Assembly (NCBI GenBank): GCA_031284445.1
Contig: JAISZW010000173.1
Coordinates: forward strand, 1-6,155
Reading direction: 5' to 3'
Length of the DNA: 6,155 bases
Source: Candidatus Methanovirga basalitermitum
GTDB lineage: Archaea > Methanobacteriota > Methanobacteria > Methanobacteriales > Methanobacteriaceae
The notes below the pieces were generated by a model. It did no database searches. It had not been told where the DNA came from and saw only the letters and a program-made list of their open reading frames with translations. Positions within the stretch are counted from its first letter, which is position 1; the number at the start of each line of letters is the position of its first letter. The translations under genes were made by a program, and so were the position numbers. Of the stretch, positions 1 to 6,063 are shown piece by piece.

Positions 1-488
1 TTTGAGCTATTTCTTGATTATTATACTCTTTAGGTAGTCCTTTGAAACGAACACCATTTTTTAGTTTAGGTAGTATGATTCTATTACCTTGTATTCTAAC
101 AGCTTGATTAGTTGCATATGATTGTTTACTATTTCTAAAGGATTTGAATTTAACAAAACCTCTATTTTTTTTTTGTTTGAATGATTGTTTTACAGCTAAA
201 CTATAAGCTTTTATCACTAAATTCTTTATTCTACTGTCTGCTTTCTTATCTAAATTATCTTTCATATTCGTTACTAACCAGATACAATACTATACATTCC
301 ACAACCATTTAGTTTAGGTTGGAATTTGAATTTAGATACTAATGTATTCCATGCTCTTCTATCATATCTAAAACATTTATGAAAAAAATCAATATCAGAC
401 TTATTAGGATAAAGTCTTACTTTCAATCCTTTAGTCGTTTCTTTTATTGTTGATATTTTGTCTTTCTACATATTCTTGATAATATCAT
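1..488 (-). pseudogene. tnpB: Broken TnpB (IS200/IS605-type OrfB) gene, N-terminal half, runs off left edge
   Basis: Read on the minus strand from an ATG at 488, the DNA encodes pieces of a TnpB protein, the transposon-encoded RNA-guided nuclease family of IS200/IS605 and IS607 elements. The pieces lie in different frames. A short start peptide (486-488 onward) is followed in a second frame by the N-terminal signature KGLKVRLYPNKSDIDFF with FRYDRRAWNTLV, as in the TnpB helix-turn-helix domain. Two consecutive stops end this frame near 273-278. In a third frame, from about 290 to the window edge, it continues as MKDNLDKKADSRIKNLVIKA, then FKSFRNSKQSYATNQ and GNRIILPKLKNGVRFKGLP, a typical TnpB middle region. 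At least two frameshifts (near 455 and 285) separate the parts, so the gene is dead as written. The catalytic RuvC and zinc-finger parts would lie beyond the left edge and cannot be judged. Family assignment rests on motif recognition and is fairly secure. Confidence 0.75.
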
Positions 489-493
489 TTTTA

Positions 494-500
494 GTCACCC
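494..500 (-). promoter_or_regulatory. Ribosome binding site of the broken tnpB
   Basis: On the minus strand GGGTGAC lies five bases before the ATG at 488. It matches the GGTGAT-type Shine-Dalgarno of methanogens and supports 488 as the original tnpB start, even though the reading frame breaks a few codons later. Confidence 0.5.
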
Positions 501-519
501 TTATGTTATTATATATTTT

Positions 520-534
520 ATAATCTTATAAATA
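520..534 (-). promoter_or_regulatory. Possible TATA box for tnpB
   Basis: On the minus strand TATTTATAAG lies about 35-45 bases before the tnpB start, which would put transcription initiation just ahead of the GGGTGAC site. A second AT-rich box (about 509-519) is closer. In DNA this AT-rich the call is tentative. Confidence 0.25.
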
Positions 535-562
535 CTATGTTTGCTACAAAAAAATTCATCTA

Positions 563-600
563 CCTAAAAATCAAAGATTATTTAGGAAGAATTCTTTTTT
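563..600. repeat. Imperfect hairpin with adjoining T-run
   Basis: CCTAAA (563-568) pairs with TTTAGG (581-586). A further ATC/GAT pairing is possible across a small internal mismatch, leaving a tiny loop. Six T residues follow at 595-600. It lies upstream of the minus-strand tnpB relic. IS200/IS605 elements carry subterminal hairpins instead of terminal inverted repeats, so an element end is one reading, but a chance AT-rich palindrome is equally possible. Confidence 0.25.
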
Positions 601-941
601 GACTATGAGTTAAAGTCAATGCTGTCAACTTAAGGATTTGTATTTTTTCTTCACTCATTATAATTATTTTCAGCATTTATCTGATGTTTCTATTTAACCA
701 TTAAAATTTACCCATTCATATAATCATACTCACAATATAAACTGATATAAAATAGTAAAACTTAAATAACAGTATCTATATACTTTTATTAATGTTTTTA
801 TCATTAATAAAAAGAGTAAAAGAGTAGATTAGAGAATGATGATAGGTAATCAGTATTTTTTTGAAAATATGAGTAACTTAAAAACAAATATAATATGTAT
901 TGGTTGAAGAAGTTTTCCAGAAATAGAAAAGGTGATAAGAT

Positions 942-953
942 ACTATATATATT
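942..953 (+). promoter_or_regulatory. TATA box about 27 bp before the DUF5612-type gene
   Basis: ACTATATATATT is a strong archaeal-type TATA box. Its centre is about 27-30 bases upstream of the ATG at 977, the spacing at which archaeal RNA polymerase starts transcription. The mRNA would then begin at or just before the start codon and be leaderless or nearly so, which fits the lack of a good ribosome binding site there. A second AT-rich box at about 886-897 could instead give a longer leader. Confidence 0.4.
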
Positions 954-976
954 TTCTAAATTGGAAAGAGAGAAAA

Positions 977-1630
977 ATGACAAAAATTGCAATTACAATT
1001 AAAACTTTTAATGAACAAGGAGTTCTGGAAAAAATAACAGAGAAAATATCTTCTATGAACTTAAACATTGTATATACTAATCTTTATCTTGAAAAAAATT
1101 CAAGTTTTATAAGTTTAGAATTAGAAAATGTAAAAGATATTGACCATATAATTAAAACCTTAAAATCCTTGGAATGTACTAAAACTATTGAAGTCCATGA
1201 CTCATTAGTAGATATTTATGGAAAAAGAATTATCATCATAGGTGGAGGAGCTCAAGTTTCCCAAGTAGCTACTGGAGCAATTACAGAAGCAGACAGACAT
1301 AACCTCAGAGGAGAAAGAATAAGTGTAGATACAATCCCTCTCGTTGGTGAAAAAGAAATAGCTGATGCTATTAATGCAATTACAAGACTTCCAAGAGTCA
1401 ATGCCCTTGTCCTTGCTGGTTCTTTAATGGGTGGAGAAATAACTAATGCTGTAAGAAAAATTAAAAAAGAGCATGAAATCAATATTATTAGTCTAAACAT
1501 GGCTGGAAGTGCATCAAAAAAAGCAGATATCATAGTAACCGATCCAATTCAAGCAGGAGTCATGAGTGTAATGTCAATAGCAGATACCGCAGAACTGAAC
1601 ATAACCAAAATAAAAAATAAAAAATTTTAA
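977..1630 (+). CDS. ACT-domain protein, DUF5612 type, function unknown
   Basis: This intact 217-residue protein resembles the DUF5612/ACT proteins of methanogens. Residues 2-75 look like an ACT domain: strand AITIKTFNEQGVLEKITEKI, then LNIVYTNLYLEK and an FISLELENV strand, a fold that often binds amino acids or other small ligands. Residues 83-212 form a second conserved part with a glycine-rich loop (RIIIIGGGAQVSQVATGAI, 84-102), ALVLAGSLMGGEI (143-155), ISLNMAGSASKKADIIVTDP (171-190) and GVMSVMSIADTAELNI. No signal peptide or membrane segment is visible, so it is probably cytoplasmic. The start at 977 is chosen because the ACT strand begins directly after this ATG. A GTG at 932 would add 15 residues (IRYYIYFLNW...) unlike the fold, and it lies inside a GGTGAT sequence. 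No partner gene is adjacent. The gene appears healthy and is flanked by mobile-element relics. The reaction or ligand cannot be told from the sequence; a regulatory or sensory role is only an inference. Confidence 0.85.
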   Translation: MTKIAITIKTFNEQGVLEKITEKISSMNLNIVYTNLYLEKNSSFISLELENVKDIDHIIKTLKSLECTKTIEVHDSLVDIYGKRIIIIGGGAQVSQVATGAITEADRHNLRGERISVDTIPLVGEKEIADAINAITRLPRVNALVLAGSLMGGEITNAVRKIKKEHEINIISLNMAGSASKKADIIVTDPIQAGVMSVMSIADTAELNITKIKNKKF

Positions 1631-1637
1631 ATTAGAA

Positions 1638-1662
1638 AAAAATTTTGATGAAATCAATTTTT
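1638..1662 (+). terminator. Hairpin terminator after the DUF5612-type gene
   Basis: Seven bases downstream of the stop, AAAAATT (1638-1644) pairs with AATTTTT (1656-1662). GAT (1647-1649) pairs with ATC (1653-1655) around a GAA loop, with a two-T bulge. The 3' arm ends in five T residues. It looks like an intrinsic terminator. The stem is weak (almost all A-T), and archaea often stop at T-runs alone. It might also serve the convergent transcript. Confidence 0.45.
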
Positions 1663-1962
1663 AAATAAGATATAATAGCTACATCTCTTTCTATTGCCTT
1701 TGATAATTTTACGAAAAATACCATCCTATAGCTCCAGCTATTATGATAGTTATTATCTATATAATCCATGTCAAAAGTAGCTTGACCAGCCTTGAACTTA
1801 TGTTCTTTTCTATATTTCTCTATATTTCCTGTATTTTAGACTTGTTTTCAAATATTCCATGACTTTTTCCACTAATAGACAATCATCATTTGGATTAACA
1901 TAGTATTTTAGTTTTTTTGGAAGTAAACCCCCCATATCTTTATTGTATGATAAGATTGTCAT
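1660..1962 (-). pseudogene. N-terminal remnant of an IS1182-like transposase
   Basis: On the minus strand an ATG at 1962 opens a 50-codon frame ending at a TAG at 1810, containing LSYNKDMGGLLPKKLKYY and VNPNDDCLLVEKVMEYLKTS. This resembles the start of IS1182-family (DUF772-type) transposases. The similarity continues after frame changes: EKYRKEHKFKAGQATFD about 100 bases on, then a hydrophobic stretch readable as III.AGAIGWYFS, then KLSKAIERDVAI at about 1675-1712. Together these match the first hundred or so residues of the family, broken by at least three frameshifts and an in-frame stop. The remaining three quarters of the transposase, with the catalytic DDE core, is absent because the similarity stops near the end of the upstream gene. 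It is a dead fragment. The family name rests on recognised motifs, not on a search, so it is moderately certain. Confidence 0.5.
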
Positions 1963-2202
1963 ATTCCACCAACTAAATCATTTTTATTTCTCCATGTTAT
2001 AATGTTATATTTTATTATATATAAAACTAACCATTTTCAGAAGACATAGAAAAATAATTGTGCAACACTAACTCTGATGAAATTAATCATAAAAAATTAA
2101 TGAATTGGTATAGTTTTGGAGCATGCAATTGCTTAAAATCTTTAAAACTCACAAATTTTGTAAACGATTATTTATAAAGTTTTCCATGATGATTATAATA
2201 TC
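1963..2202. other. Gene-free spacer downstream of pycA
   Basis: This is the 3' flank of pycA and the 5' flank of the transposase remnant. No gene is recognisable. A plus-strand ATG at 2100 opens 25 codons (MNWYSFGACNCLKSLKLTNF...) ending at 2177, with no family resemblance that I can name. I see no strong hairpin just after the pycA stop; termination is likely at AT-rich sequence. No trace of a biotin ligase gene is visible here. Confidence 0.35.
2014..2026 (-). promoter_or_regulatory. Possible TATA box for the transposase remnant
   Basis: On the minus strand TTTTATATATAA lies about 55 bases before the ATG at 1962, placing a start site near 1992 and giving a short leader. It is plausible as the relic promoter of the IS1182-like gene, but such boxes are common by chance here. 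Confidence 0.25.
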
Positions 2203-3690
2203 TTAATATCTTTTGGTTTTTGTATTGTCGTTTAAATAGGAACTTATTGCTGTAGAAATAGCTGCTATTTTTTTTGTTGATGTAAATGTTGATTTTAAAC
2301 GGTTTATTCTTTTTAGATCTTTGAGAATGATCTTTTTCATTTCATCATCAATTCCTTTTCTGTGATCATCAACGAAATGAGTGTTTAAATCACCTTTAAT
2401 AAAGTTTTCATTTTGCATAATAGCTTTATGGAAAGGAATGGTTGTTTTAACACCAAGAATAATGTATTCTCCTAGGGCTCTTTTCATTCTACCAATAGCT
2501 TCATTCCTATTTCTTCCAAAGGCAATTAATTTAGATATCATAGAGTCATAAAATATTGGTATGGTATAGTTCATATATATTCCACTATCAACACGAACTC
2601 CTGGACCTCCTGGCGACCGATATCCAGTAATTTTCCCATGATTTGGTATGAAATCACTAAACGGATCTTCTGCAGTTATACGGCATTCCATTCCATGACC
2701 ATTAATACTAATATCTTTTTGATCGTAGCTTAATTCATCGCCATTAGCTATTTTTATTTGTTCTTTAATAAGATCTACATTCGTGACTATTTCTGTAACG
2801 GGGTGTTCTACTTGTATACGAGTGTTCATTTCTAAGAAGTAATAGTTTTTGTTATCATATAGAAATTCTATTGTTCCTGCACTTGTATAATCAGTAAATT
2901 CAGCGACTTTAATTGCACTATTTCCCATTTGTTCTCTTAATTCTTCAGTCATTATTGGTGATGGTGCTTCTTCTATTAGTTTTTGATGTCTTCTTTGGAT
3001 GGAGCATTCACGATCACCAACATGTATTGTGTTTCCATGTTCATCGGCTAATATTTGGAATTCGATATGGCGAGGTTTTTTAAGATATTTTTCTATAAAT
3101 ACTGTTGAATCTCCGAAATTTGCTGAAGCAATAGATTGTGTTGATTCAATAGCACGAACTAATTCATTTTCTTCTTCAACTACACGCATACCCATCCCAC
3201 CACCTCCAGATGAAGCTTTGATCATAATAGGGTATCCAATTGATTTAGCTATTTCTTTAGCTTCATTTATATCATTTATTCCTTCATCGGTACCTTCAAC
3301 TACTGGAATGTTAGCTTTTCTCATCAATTGTTTAGCTGTTATTTTATCTCCCATAGCTTCAATAATAGAACTTTTAGGTCCTATTAATTTAATACCATTT
3401 TTCTCACATTCATTTCCTAATTTGGGATTTTCAGCTAAAAAACCATAACCTGGATGTATAGCATCAACTCCAGAGTCAGCAGATATTTGAATTATTTTAT
3501 CTATGTTTAAATAGCTTTTTGCTGGTGATGGGTCACCTAGCCCATATTTTTCATCAGCATAGTTTGCATGTACTGAATTTTCATCTGCATCTGAGTAGAT
3601 AGCTACATTTTCAATGTTTAATTCTCTACAAGCTCTCATTATTCGTATAGCTATTTCTCCTCTATTTGCAATTAAAATTTTATTGAACAT
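2203..3690 (-). CDS. pycA: Pyruvate carboxylase subunit A (biotin carboxylase)
   Basis: This intact 495-residue protein is the biotin carboxylase half of two-subunit archaeal pyruvate carboxylase. It uses ATP and bicarbonate to carboxylate biotin carried on PycB, which passes the CO2 to pyruvate to make oxaloacetate for aspartate and the partial reductive TCA pathway in the cytoplasm. Domain order: pre-ATP-grasp fold with ANRGEIAIRI (8-17) and HPGYGFLAEN (79-88); ATP-grasp domain with K116, K158 and glycine loop SSGGGGMGMR (160-169), H208, RRHQK (K237), E275 and EMNTRIQVEHPVTE (287-300); C-terminal biotin-carboxylase domain with ECRITAEDP (R337). These correspond to the E. coli AccC active-site residues, so it should be active. 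The length matches methanogen PycA. The start has GAGGAT six bases upstream. An acyl-CoA carboxylase AccC is the alternative, but methanogens do not make fatty acids. No pycB or birA is in the window. An insertion sequence lies 56 bp upstream. Confidence 0.95.
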   Translation of the reverse strand: MFNKILIANRGEIAIRIMRACRELNIENVAIYSDADENSVHANYADEKYGLGDPSPAKSYLNIDKIIQISADSGVDAIHPGYGFLAENPKLGNECEKNGIKLIGPKSSIIEAMGDKITAKQLMRKANIPVVEGTDEGINDINEAKEIAKSIGYPIMIKASSGGGGMGMRVVEEENELVRAIESTQSIASANFGDSTVFIEKYLKKPRHIEFQILADEHGNTIHVGDRECSIQRRHQKLIEEAPSPIMTEELREQMGNSAIKVAEFTDYTSAGTIEFLYDNKNYYFLEMNTRIQVEHPVTEIVTNVDLIKEQIKIANGDELSYDQKDISINGHGMECRITAEDPFSDFIPNHGKITGYRSPGGPGVRVDSGIYMNYTIPIFYDSMISKLIAFGRNRNEAIGRMKRALGEYIILGVKTTIPFHKAIMQNENFIKGDLNTHFVDDHRKGIDDEMKKIILKDLKRINRLKSTFTSTKKIAAISTAISSYLNDNTKTKRY

Positions 3691-3694
3691 TCTA

Positions 3695-3700
3695 ATCCTC
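3695..3700 (-). promoter_or_regulatory. Ribosome binding site of pycA
   Basis: On the minus strand GAGGAT lies just before TAGA-ATG. It is a reasonable partial match to the archaeal Shine-Dalgarno and supports the start at 3690. Confidence 0.45.
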
Positions 3701-3719
3701 TTTTTGTAATTAAATAGAC

Positions 3720-3736
3720 TATAATTAATTTAAATT
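3720..3736 (-). promoter_or_regulatory. Probable TATA region of pycA
   Basis: On the minus strand the stretch TTTAAATTAATTATAG is the best TATA-like box in the 56 bp left between pycA and the insertion sequence. It would start transcription near 3695-3708. The element end at 3747 falls about 10 bp upstream of it, close to where the TFB recognition element and any activator site would be. The exact box is uncertain because the whole spacer is AT-rich. Confidence 0.35.
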
Positions 3737-3746
3737 GATATTAACT

Positions 3747-3767
3747 ATCAGTAGTTCGTAAAGTATT
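3747..3767 (+). repeat. Left terminal inverted repeat of the ISH3-like element
   Basis: This 21-base repeat matches the reverse complement of 5068-5088 (and of 5099-5119) at 20 of 21 positions, differing only at position 19 (A against G). It lies 27 bases before the transposase start. Confidence 0.85.
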
Positions 3768-3793
3768 AATTGTGTAGTGTGTATTACAAATTT

Positions 3794-4895
3794 ATGAGAC
3801 TAAAAAAAACACCACATAGAATACTATTGAATGATGATGTATTAAGTCTTTCGGTTAACGTTATTAGTAATATGTTGGGGTTGAAATCAGCTCCTAATGC
3901 AGCCTATAGTGAGAAAACGATTGCTTATCATATACTTAATGCTACTGCTTCTCGAACTATTCTTAGTAATGTTAGTAATCTTTGTGATGCTCCTTGAGGG
4001 AACTATTAGATGTAGACTTGGTGATATTGATTTAGATGAAACTGCTAAGCTTAAAATGAATTGAAGATTCATGCAATTAAAACCATACCTATGAAATTGA
4101 TATGGCTATTGATCATGTCAATATTGTCTATTACAGCAAAAGAAAACGAAGGTAATAGAATTAAAACCCAACCTAAATAGTGAACTATCCAATCTTTCGC
4201 TTATGCTTCCATAATACCTAATATTAAGAAAATAAACGATTACACATTAGCTGAAATATATTCGCAGTAAAAACTTTAAAAGATACAGTATGATTTCTTA
4301 TTAAAAGAAATCAAAGCCATTGGGTTTAAAATTAAAATACTTTTCCTTGATAGAGAGTTTTACACTATAGATGTGATAAATTACCTTCAAAACAAGGAAA
4401 AAAATCTTTTATTATACCTTGTGTGAAAAGAAGATCCCCATGGGGGAATACAAACCTATTAACTGGAAAAAAGTTATTCTACAGAGTATACTATGCGTTT
4501 AAAGGGATAATGAAGCTACATTTCAAGTTAATATAGTTGTTAAATACTCTAAAAGAAAATATAATCAGATGAAATAAAACACTTTGCATATGCAGTACAT
4601 AATGTTGATATGCCTTTAAAAAACACATTTAAAGAGTATAGAAAACGTCTGCAATAAAATCCAGCTACAGACTAAAGACAAGCATGAACACATACCAGCA
4701 CAAAAAAACCAGAACTAAGACTTTTATAAATAGGATTAGGTCTTCTACTAATCAATATTTGGATTTACATCCAATGAACCAGTATACCACGAGAAAACGG
4801 TCGACGAAATAATTTGGACATTCAAAACCATGTTAAAGCAAATCAACCGAGCAACCGAATAAAAATTAGGATTCAACAACAAAATAACAATCTAA
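3794..4895 (+). pseudogene. Broken ISH3-like transposase
   Basis: The intact frame begins at ATG 3794 (MRLKKTPHRILLNDDVLSLS) and stops at 3995. Continuation is found by changing frame: EGTIRCRLGDIDLDET; DMAIDHVNIVYYSK with the likely first catalytic aspartate at 4111-4113; GFKIKILFLDREFYTIDVIN with the likely second at 4349-4351; FIIPCVKRRSPWG; DEIKHFAYAVHNVDMPLKNT; FKEYRKR then SSYRLK, the YREK-type region; LGLLLINIWIYI; and a tail FKTMLKQINRATE to a stop at 4893-4895. This gives about 366 codons, near family length. The expected catalytic glutamate before SSYR reads as lysine (AAA, 4657-4659), consistent with a G-to-A change. At least six frameshifts and several stops (for example within the IYIQ region) make it non-functional. 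The start at 3794 is preferred over a TTG at 3770 because it fits the family N-terminus and lies just inside the left repeat. Confidence 0.75.
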
Positions 4896-4913
4896 AAACT
4901 AAGACCTCCACGG

Positions 4914-4935
4914 AAAAACCCATGAAAAACCCATG
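4914..4935 (+). repeat. Small 11-bp tandem repeat
   Basis: AAAAACCCATG occurs twice in a row (4914-4924 and 4925-4935) and is followed by a degenerate third unit (AAAATCATG). It lies in the A-rich non-coding tail between the transposase relic and the right terminal repeat. It probably arose by replication slippage during decay. Confidence 0.7.
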
Positions 4936-5063
4936 AAAATCATGAAAACAAGCACTGAATAACTATAAAAACAAAACAGAACCCTATAGAACATAAAAAA
5001 AAAAACTAATTGATAGAAAAAAAACAAAAAATATAAAACTAAAAACTACTAAAAACAAAAATA

Positions 5064-5125
5064 TAAAAACACTTTACGAACTACTGATTATATTTAAAAA
5101 CACTTTACGAACTACTGATTATATT
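5064..5125 (+). repeat. Perfect 31-bp tandem duplication containing the right terminal repeat
   Basis: The units 5064-5094 and 5095-5125 are identical. Each holds a full right terminal repeat (5068-5088 and 5099-5119) plus the flank TATATT. The unit includes bases outside the element end, so it is either a local duplication after insertion or evidence that the true end is the outer copy. The perfect identity, against the heavy decay of the neighbouring transposase, points to a recent event. Confidence 0.9.
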
Positions 5126-5535
5126 GTGCATATTTTAATCCTTTTAAAGGTAGTTGTTTGGGTTTTTTAGGTCTTCTTCTTTTACCATGTTCTAGTAAAC
5201 TCAACAGTACGAACTATATCTAATCAAATAAATGATTTTGTAATACATTCTACCATCAACTAACAAATAAAGGCAAATCATATGGATTCTATTAGATGTT
5301 TGTTTTTACAAGTTTCAGATTTCTGAGTCATATCTGAATGGACATGATAAAATTATAGGGTGTTAGAAATTAGATAAATTTCCAAGCATTATTCGTGCTT
5401 ATTTCATACCATAATATATTTAAATATCTTGAAATATAAAATTACAAATTTAAAACAAATAATTACAAAATAAAAGGGTTCTCTAAACCATGAAAACTTA
5501 AATACCAGCATTTTCATATAGTATATTGTGATAAA
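5126..5535. other. Gene-free stretch right of the ISH3-like element
   Basis: No recognisable gene. On the minus strand 33 codons stay open from 5213 to 5115 and read HGKRRRPKKPKQLPLKGLK, a basic peptide that ends at a stop supplied by the element's terminal repeat at 5112-5114. It may be the end of a gene cut by the insertion, or chance. No strong promoter, RNA gene or long inverted repeat is visible; a 5-bp AAGCA/TGCTT stem near 5384-5400 is too weak to call. Confidence 0.35.
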
Positions 5536-6051
5536 ATGAAAGATGCCACCCTTCACGATATAAGAAAACCCATAAATGTAATACTGTTGGACTTAGTATT
5601 TAAAGAAATATTGATTTCTAGAAAATACAAGACAAGAATTAGCTCGAAACAGTATTAAACAATTGTTAAAGCTTTAAATTAAGAAAATCAAAAATTTTCT
5701 AACATAAAAAAAAGACTTTTTAAACTATCTAAAAATCTCATTAATTGCAATGTTTTATGGTAATAGATAAAAAATATGTTGTTAATGAAAATAAACAAAT
5801 AGATGAATTGAGAAAAGATTTCAGATTTAAAGGAAAGTTAGACTATAATCAACTGTATGAAGTTTTTTCAAGATTTAACTACTCAAGTGTTAACAATGTT
5901 TATTCCATCCAGGAGCAGTACCAGTATACTGGAATATATCTTGAATATATTAGAAGACCTTAAAAAAAGAAGAATATTTTGAGATTATGAGGAGACTTAT
6001 ATAATCGCTGATAAAGGTTCATATACATTTTATAAAACGCTCATGAACCTA
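5536..6051 (+). pseudogene. Broken coding region of unknown family, possibly transposase-related
   Basis: Three pieces on the plus strand may belong to one decayed gene. The first is a 40-codon frame 5536-5658 (MKDATLHDIRKPINVILLDL...), which after its stop goes on as NQKFSNIKKRLFKLSKN-like sequence with one more stop. The second is the frame 5757-5963, starting from ATG (MVIDKKYVVNENKQIDELRK), with FKGKLDYNQLYEVFSRFNYS and EQYQYTGIYLEYIRRP; an upstream TTG at 5745 adds four residues. The third is a following piece, DYEETYIIADKGSYTFYKT, ending in a stop at 6049-6051. IIADKG resembles the DDE-strand motif of some transposases, which is the only hint of function. I do not recognise the family and cannot exclude that the 68-codon second frame is a small gene in its own right. 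No good ribosome binding site precedes it. Confidence 0.35.
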
Positions 6052-6063
6052 ACATAGTGCATA

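Larger units (their letters stand above)
501..831. other. Gene-free spacer upstream of tnpB
   Basis: No convincing gene is visible. A minus-strand ATG at 658 opens a 26-codon frame ending at 578 (begins MSEEKIQILK) that has no recognisable family and may be chance or a relic. An imperfect inverted repeat, CCTAAA to TTTAGG, lies at 563-586 and is followed on the plus strand by a T-run at 595-600. It could be a terminator or a subterminal hairpin of the tnpB-carrying element, but nothing visible decides between these. Confidence 0.4.
3747..5119 (+). mobile_element. Degenerate ISH3-like insertion sequence
   Basis: The element is bounded by inverted repeats sharing the core ATCAGTAGTTCGTAAAGT: left copy 3747-3767, right copy 5068-5088, one mismatch over 21 bases, with a second right copy at 5099-5119. 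Its length is 1342 bp to the inner right copy or 1373 bp to the outer one, usual for ISH3-family elements. The single transposase gene between the repeats is in plus orientation and broken. No perfect target duplication directly abuts the repeats. The pentamer ATATT occurs at 3738-3742 and 5090-5094, a few bases outside each end, and could be a blurred five-base duplication, but in AT-rich DNA this is weak. The element is unlikely to move by itself, though its ends look good enough to be recognised by an active relative. Confidence 0.75.

Noticed and set aside
578..658. 26-codon minus-strand frame as a small gene
   Set aside because: It has no ribosome binding site that I can see, no recognisable family, and a length expected by chance.
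932..976. GTG at 932 as start of the DUF5612-type protein
   Set aside because: The extra 15 residues do not fit the ACT fold, the GTG is itself part of the GGTGAT sequence, and the TATA box would lie inside the coding region.
804..992. 62-codon minus-strand open frame rich in F, L, S and Y
   Set aside because: It overlaps the promoter and start of the DUF5612-type gene, and its composition is what A-rich DNA gives when read on the opposite strand.
1252..1533. 93-codon minus-strand open frame inside the DUF5612-type gene
   Set aside because: It lies wholly antisense to a clearly conserved coding region and its translation has no family features; it is a shadow frame.
2999..3448. 149-codon plus-strand open frame inside pycA
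   Set aside because: It is antisense to the conserved ATP-grasp core of pycA; its hydrophobic, serine/proline-rich translation is typical of a shadow frame.
3887..4072. 61-codon minus-strand open frame within the ISH3-like element
   Set aside because: The plus strand here carries recognisable transposase motifs in shifted frames; the minus frame is a by-product.
4896..5063. A-rich tail of the element as a functional non-coding RNA
   Set aside because: No stable stem or promoter is visible, and it looks like slippage-prone decayed sequence between the transposase and the right repeat.
5064..5125. Two identical repeats as the start of a CRISPR array
   Set aside because: The units are directly adjacent with no spacer, and each is the terminal inverted repeat of the insertion sequence also found at 3747-3767.
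5205..5216. TAGTTCGTA on the minus strand as a third copy of the terminal repeat
   Set aside because: Only nine bases match the 21-base repeat and the flanking bases do not; chance similarity is likely.
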